Assembly: GCA_001600355.1 (NCBI GenBank)
Contig: BCJU01000003.1
Span: forward strand, 810,519-874,518
Direction of reading: 5' to 3'
Source of the DNA: Meira nashicola
Taxonomy: Eukaryota > Basidiomycota > Exobasidiomycetes > Exobasidiales > Brachybasidiaceae
Length of the DNA stretch: 64,000 nt
Made by a program: the position numbers and the translations under genes. This document shows, piece by piece, positions 62,001 to 64,000 of the stretch (position 1 is the first letter of the stretch; each line of letters begins with the position of its first letter). The notes beneath the pieces were generated by a model. That model was not told the origin of the DNA, ran no database searches, and was given only the letters and a program-made list of their open reading frames with translations.

Positions 62001-62419
62001 TTTTCTTTCTGCGTTTGTTCGAATTTCAATTGGGGAAGGATGAATGTAGTAGAGAGAAAGAATCTCCTGTCTTTTTTCTGTTTCGGTCACTTATTTATTT
62101 TACCGAGCCGGTACTCAGACGCGTATATAAGACAGCGGGGGTGGAGTCTTCTTTTTTTGTCCAAAGCCCTTTCACACGCGAAATTCCCCGCCCCTTTGAA
62201 GCAGTGATGCATGCACACACACAGCTACGATGGTGTAGTGTCAAATTGGGCTCTGAAGATATTATAATGTTGTTCATGACCAATTGAGAAAGCATATTGA
62301 ATTTGTACTTTTTAATATGGGGCGATGAAATGGCAAACACAAATCAGGTTGCCCCTAAGAATTTCACCAGAATAATTTGAAAGACTACAATTGACATACC
62401 ATCGTTTGCAAAGTTATAA
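62001..62419. promoter_or_regulatory. Divergent region, SDR / secreted protein gene
   Basis: TATATAA at 62124-62130 may serve the SDR gene. GGGGC at 62319-62323 and TTGCCCC at 62349-62355 lie 65-100 bp upstream of the plus-strand secreted gene. No other gene seen. Confidence 0.4.
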
Positions 62420-62902
62420 ATGCAAAAGATTCAATTAACTACTTTGTTCTTGACGGTCAACGAAATCATGCTCTGGTTTGTGATATTCTTTTTTGGACTT
62501 TATTCGACGTGCATTTTTGGTCAACCACTAAAAGGGATTACGAAAACGTATGACAGAGATGGAGTACTTAAACGCCTCCTTAAACAAAAGAATGAAGGTG
62601 AGATAAATTCACTAAAGCTTGAATCTTATAAAAATAACTTTAAAAAAAACTTTAAAAATAAGAAATGGAATGATGTAACACGCATTAGCGATGTTGCAAA
62701 AATGGCAAAAAACATTCCAAAGTTAGCTTATAAAAGGAAAATACATGATTCAAATGAAAAAGAATTAATAAAAATCATGCATGGAGGTGAAGCAAAAAAA
62801 TCAAAAGATCTCTTTGGGAATAAGAAGTATAAAGCTATTAAAGCTAATCCTCGTACAATGTCAGATTTGGAATTTGTAACACATACGCAAGTGGTAGAAT
62901 AG
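62420..62902 (+). CDS. Small secreted basic protein, effector-like (family 1, divergent)
   Basis: 160 residues from ATG 62420, or 144 from ATG 62468. The second start puts a signal peptide (MLWFVIFFFGLYSTCIFG) at the very N-terminus and is likely, because TTATAA directly abuts the first ATG. The mature part begins QPLKGI, like HPMKGK in the next gene, and is very Lys-rich with no cysteine. The C-terminal stretch KELIKIMHGG...GNKKYKAIKAN loosely matches the family 1 tail, and RLLKQKNEGEI loosely resembles family 2. Function unknown. Confidence 0.7.
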   Translation: MQKIQLTTLFLTVNEIMLWFVIFFFGLYSTCIFGQPLKGITKTYDRDGVLKRLLKQKNEGEINSLKLESYKNNFKKNFKNKKWNDVTRISDVAKMAKNIPKLAYKRKIHDSNEKELIKIMHGGEAKKSKDLFGNKKYKAIKANPRTMSDLEFVTHTQVVE

Positions 62903-63105
62903 CATATTTACGTTCAACATATATCGATCGAGTATAAGTTTGAAAAATTGTCAGAGCCCCGGTAAAGCTCGTCATTTAAATATACAATTATTTATAAAAT
63001 TGTGTTACGCAAAAAAGAAAAGTAAGCCCCCTTCTTATCTTTCCATTTCTAATTTAAACCTCTTTATTTATTTTTTTCTGTTAGTAACACCATTGCTCAG
63101 AAAAA
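62903..63105. promoter_or_regulatory. GCCCC-bearing spacer between two secreted protein genes
   Basis: GAGCCCCGG at 62954-62962 and AAGCCCCC at 63024-63031 lie upstream of the ATG at 63106. TTATAAA near 62991-62997 is the probable TATA box. Confidence 0.4.
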
Positions 63106-63525
63106 ATGCATTGCATTCTGTTCGTACTGATTCTCCTCACTTTTAGTACTTTCACTTATGCTCATCCTATGAAAGGTAAACAAGAATCGAAACCTAAATA
63201 CCTTCCTGCCACGGATGAAATCATCGAGAGCTATGAAACAAATGAGAAATCGAAACTAGCAACTGCAAATGCTGCTCGTCAAAAGCATAAATATGATAAA
63301 TCAACAAGATGGTTTATCAATCCTGCACGCTATCATTATCAAATTAAAGAATCAAAGGCTAATAAAGATACTGATGCCAATATTAGAAATTTGACTCAAT
63401 TGGGAGACGCTGAAAAAACTGGTTTTGTTCGTATTGGTAAAAGTCCAAGCGGAAGAAAAGATCATATTACTGCTATCGATCGTGAAACCTATTTTGAGAA
63501 TACTCCTGTACATCATTATGTATAG
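63106..63525 (+). CDS. Small secreted basic protein, effector-like (family 1)
   Basis: 139 residues. A signal peptide (MHCILFVLILLTFSTFTYA) is followed by HPMKGKQESK. The mature part has no cysteine and is rich in Lys, Asn and Ala. The C-terminal ANIRNLTQLG...GFVRIGKSPSGRKDHITAI carries the family 1 signature (Ile, then S-x-S-G-R, then Ile). It extends ~15 residues further than its relatives. It follows another secreted gene in the same orientation by 203 bp. No known domain; secretion is well supported, effector function is inference. Confidence 0.78.
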   Translation: MHCILFVLILLTFSTFTYAHPMKGKQESKPKYLPATDEIIESYETNEKSKLATANAARQKHKYDKSTRWFINPARYHYQIKESKANKDTDANIRNLTQLGDAEKTGFVRIGKSPSGRKDHITAIDRETYFENTPVHHYV

Positions 63526-64000
63526 ATTTATTCTGATTGGTCATTCTTTTCGATCTTTTTCACTTTCTTATAATTTCACCATTTCTTTAAAATAACAGTT
63601 ATAGTATAAGATATTGGCTGTGCTTTATGTTTTAAATCTGCGTAATTCTATAAGTAGTTAAGCGTAGGTTGTAGCCCTCATAATAAATTACCGTACAGCT
63701 TATTATTTTTGTATATAATCTTATGCAAAATAGACCCGGATACATTTTTGACCTTATACACAGCTTTGTGGATTCTTAACACAGGAAATCTTGATTTGAA
63801 AAGATATATGAAAAGGCTTTATAATACTTTGTATACCGCAAAGCAGTGTTTTGCTATACTACAGTGCATAAAAGCAGCTATTATAATCCGATACAAACCA
63901 GACTCGAATATATCTTTTGCCCCGAAACACAGCTTCACAGGTTTTACCATAAGATATTTTAAACGAATAATAGCCCCTCTGGTTGTATACGCAAAATGAA
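63526..64000. promoter_or_regulatory. Right-edge intergenic region with TTGCCCCGA and TAGCCCC elements
   Basis: No gene in the window. TTGCCCCGA at 63918-63926 matches 38225-38233 exactly, and TAGCCCC lies at 63971-63977. By the pattern elsewhere they may belong to a further secreted gene just past the edge. Confidence 0.4.

Noticed and set aside
1..64000. tRNA, rRNA, CRISPR or transposon content
   Set aside because: By eye I found no A/B-box pair with cloverleaf potential, no rRNA stretch, no spaced repeats and no transposase or reverse transcriptase motifs. A tRNAscan and Infernal run would settle this.

Overview
This 64 kb window is nuclear DNA from a fungus. The genes are separated by AT-rich spacers and have short GT-AG introns of about 60-90 nt. 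The gene set is fungal: a myosin-motor chitin synthase, Skt5, Sho1, an RTA1-family protein, Lcb2 and an expansin-like wall protein. Most long genes are single-exon, and introns cluster in a few small genes. That pattern, with the myosin-chitin synthase and a group of small secreted proteins, fits a basidiomycete of the smut/Ustilaginomycotina type. The lineage is inference; no single gene proves it.

Layout. 1-4404 (-): class V/VII chitin synthase with myosin motor, cut by the left edge. 5-20 kb: proteasome subunit Rpn3, a large RING-H2 protein, a FIT2/Scs3 lipid phosphatase, the mitochondrial GTPase Guf1, a FYVE protein (Pep7/rabenosyn type) and a secreted expansin-like protein. A 2.9 kb gene-free stretch follows. 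22.8-32 kb: spliced Isd11, a TFIIIA-like zinc-finger protein, the chitin synthase regulator Skt5 and spliced phosphoglycerate kinase. 32.2-40 kb: an accessory block with four minus-strand small secreted proteins, spliced Cks1, a three-exon P450 and a convergent pair of spliced secreted proteins. 40.7-62 kb: MFS transporter, mL57, eIF3g, two unrecognised multi-pass membrane proteins, a 49-residue secreted peptide, six-exon Ubc13, Lcb2, an RTA1 protein, a cytochrome b561 protein, Sho1 and a three-exon SDR. 62.4-63.5 kb: two more small secreted proteins, apparently the start of another accessory block.

The most interesting signal is the set of eight small secreted proteins. They are basic and have few or no cysteines in the mature part. 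They appear to form two paralogous groups: one ends in an Ile-x(2-6)-Ser-Gly-Arg signature, the other has a conserved basic C-terminal exon behind a phase-0 intron. The spacers upstream of these genes repeatedly carry a GCCCC core, most often as TWGCCCCGA or its complement TCGGGGCWA. One promoter carries the core in a 37-bp tandem repeat. This suggests a co-regulated effector-like gene set placed among housekeeping genes.

Exon boundaries were worked out by eye from splice sites and reading-frame continuity. Product names rest on motifs recognised in the translations, not on database searches.
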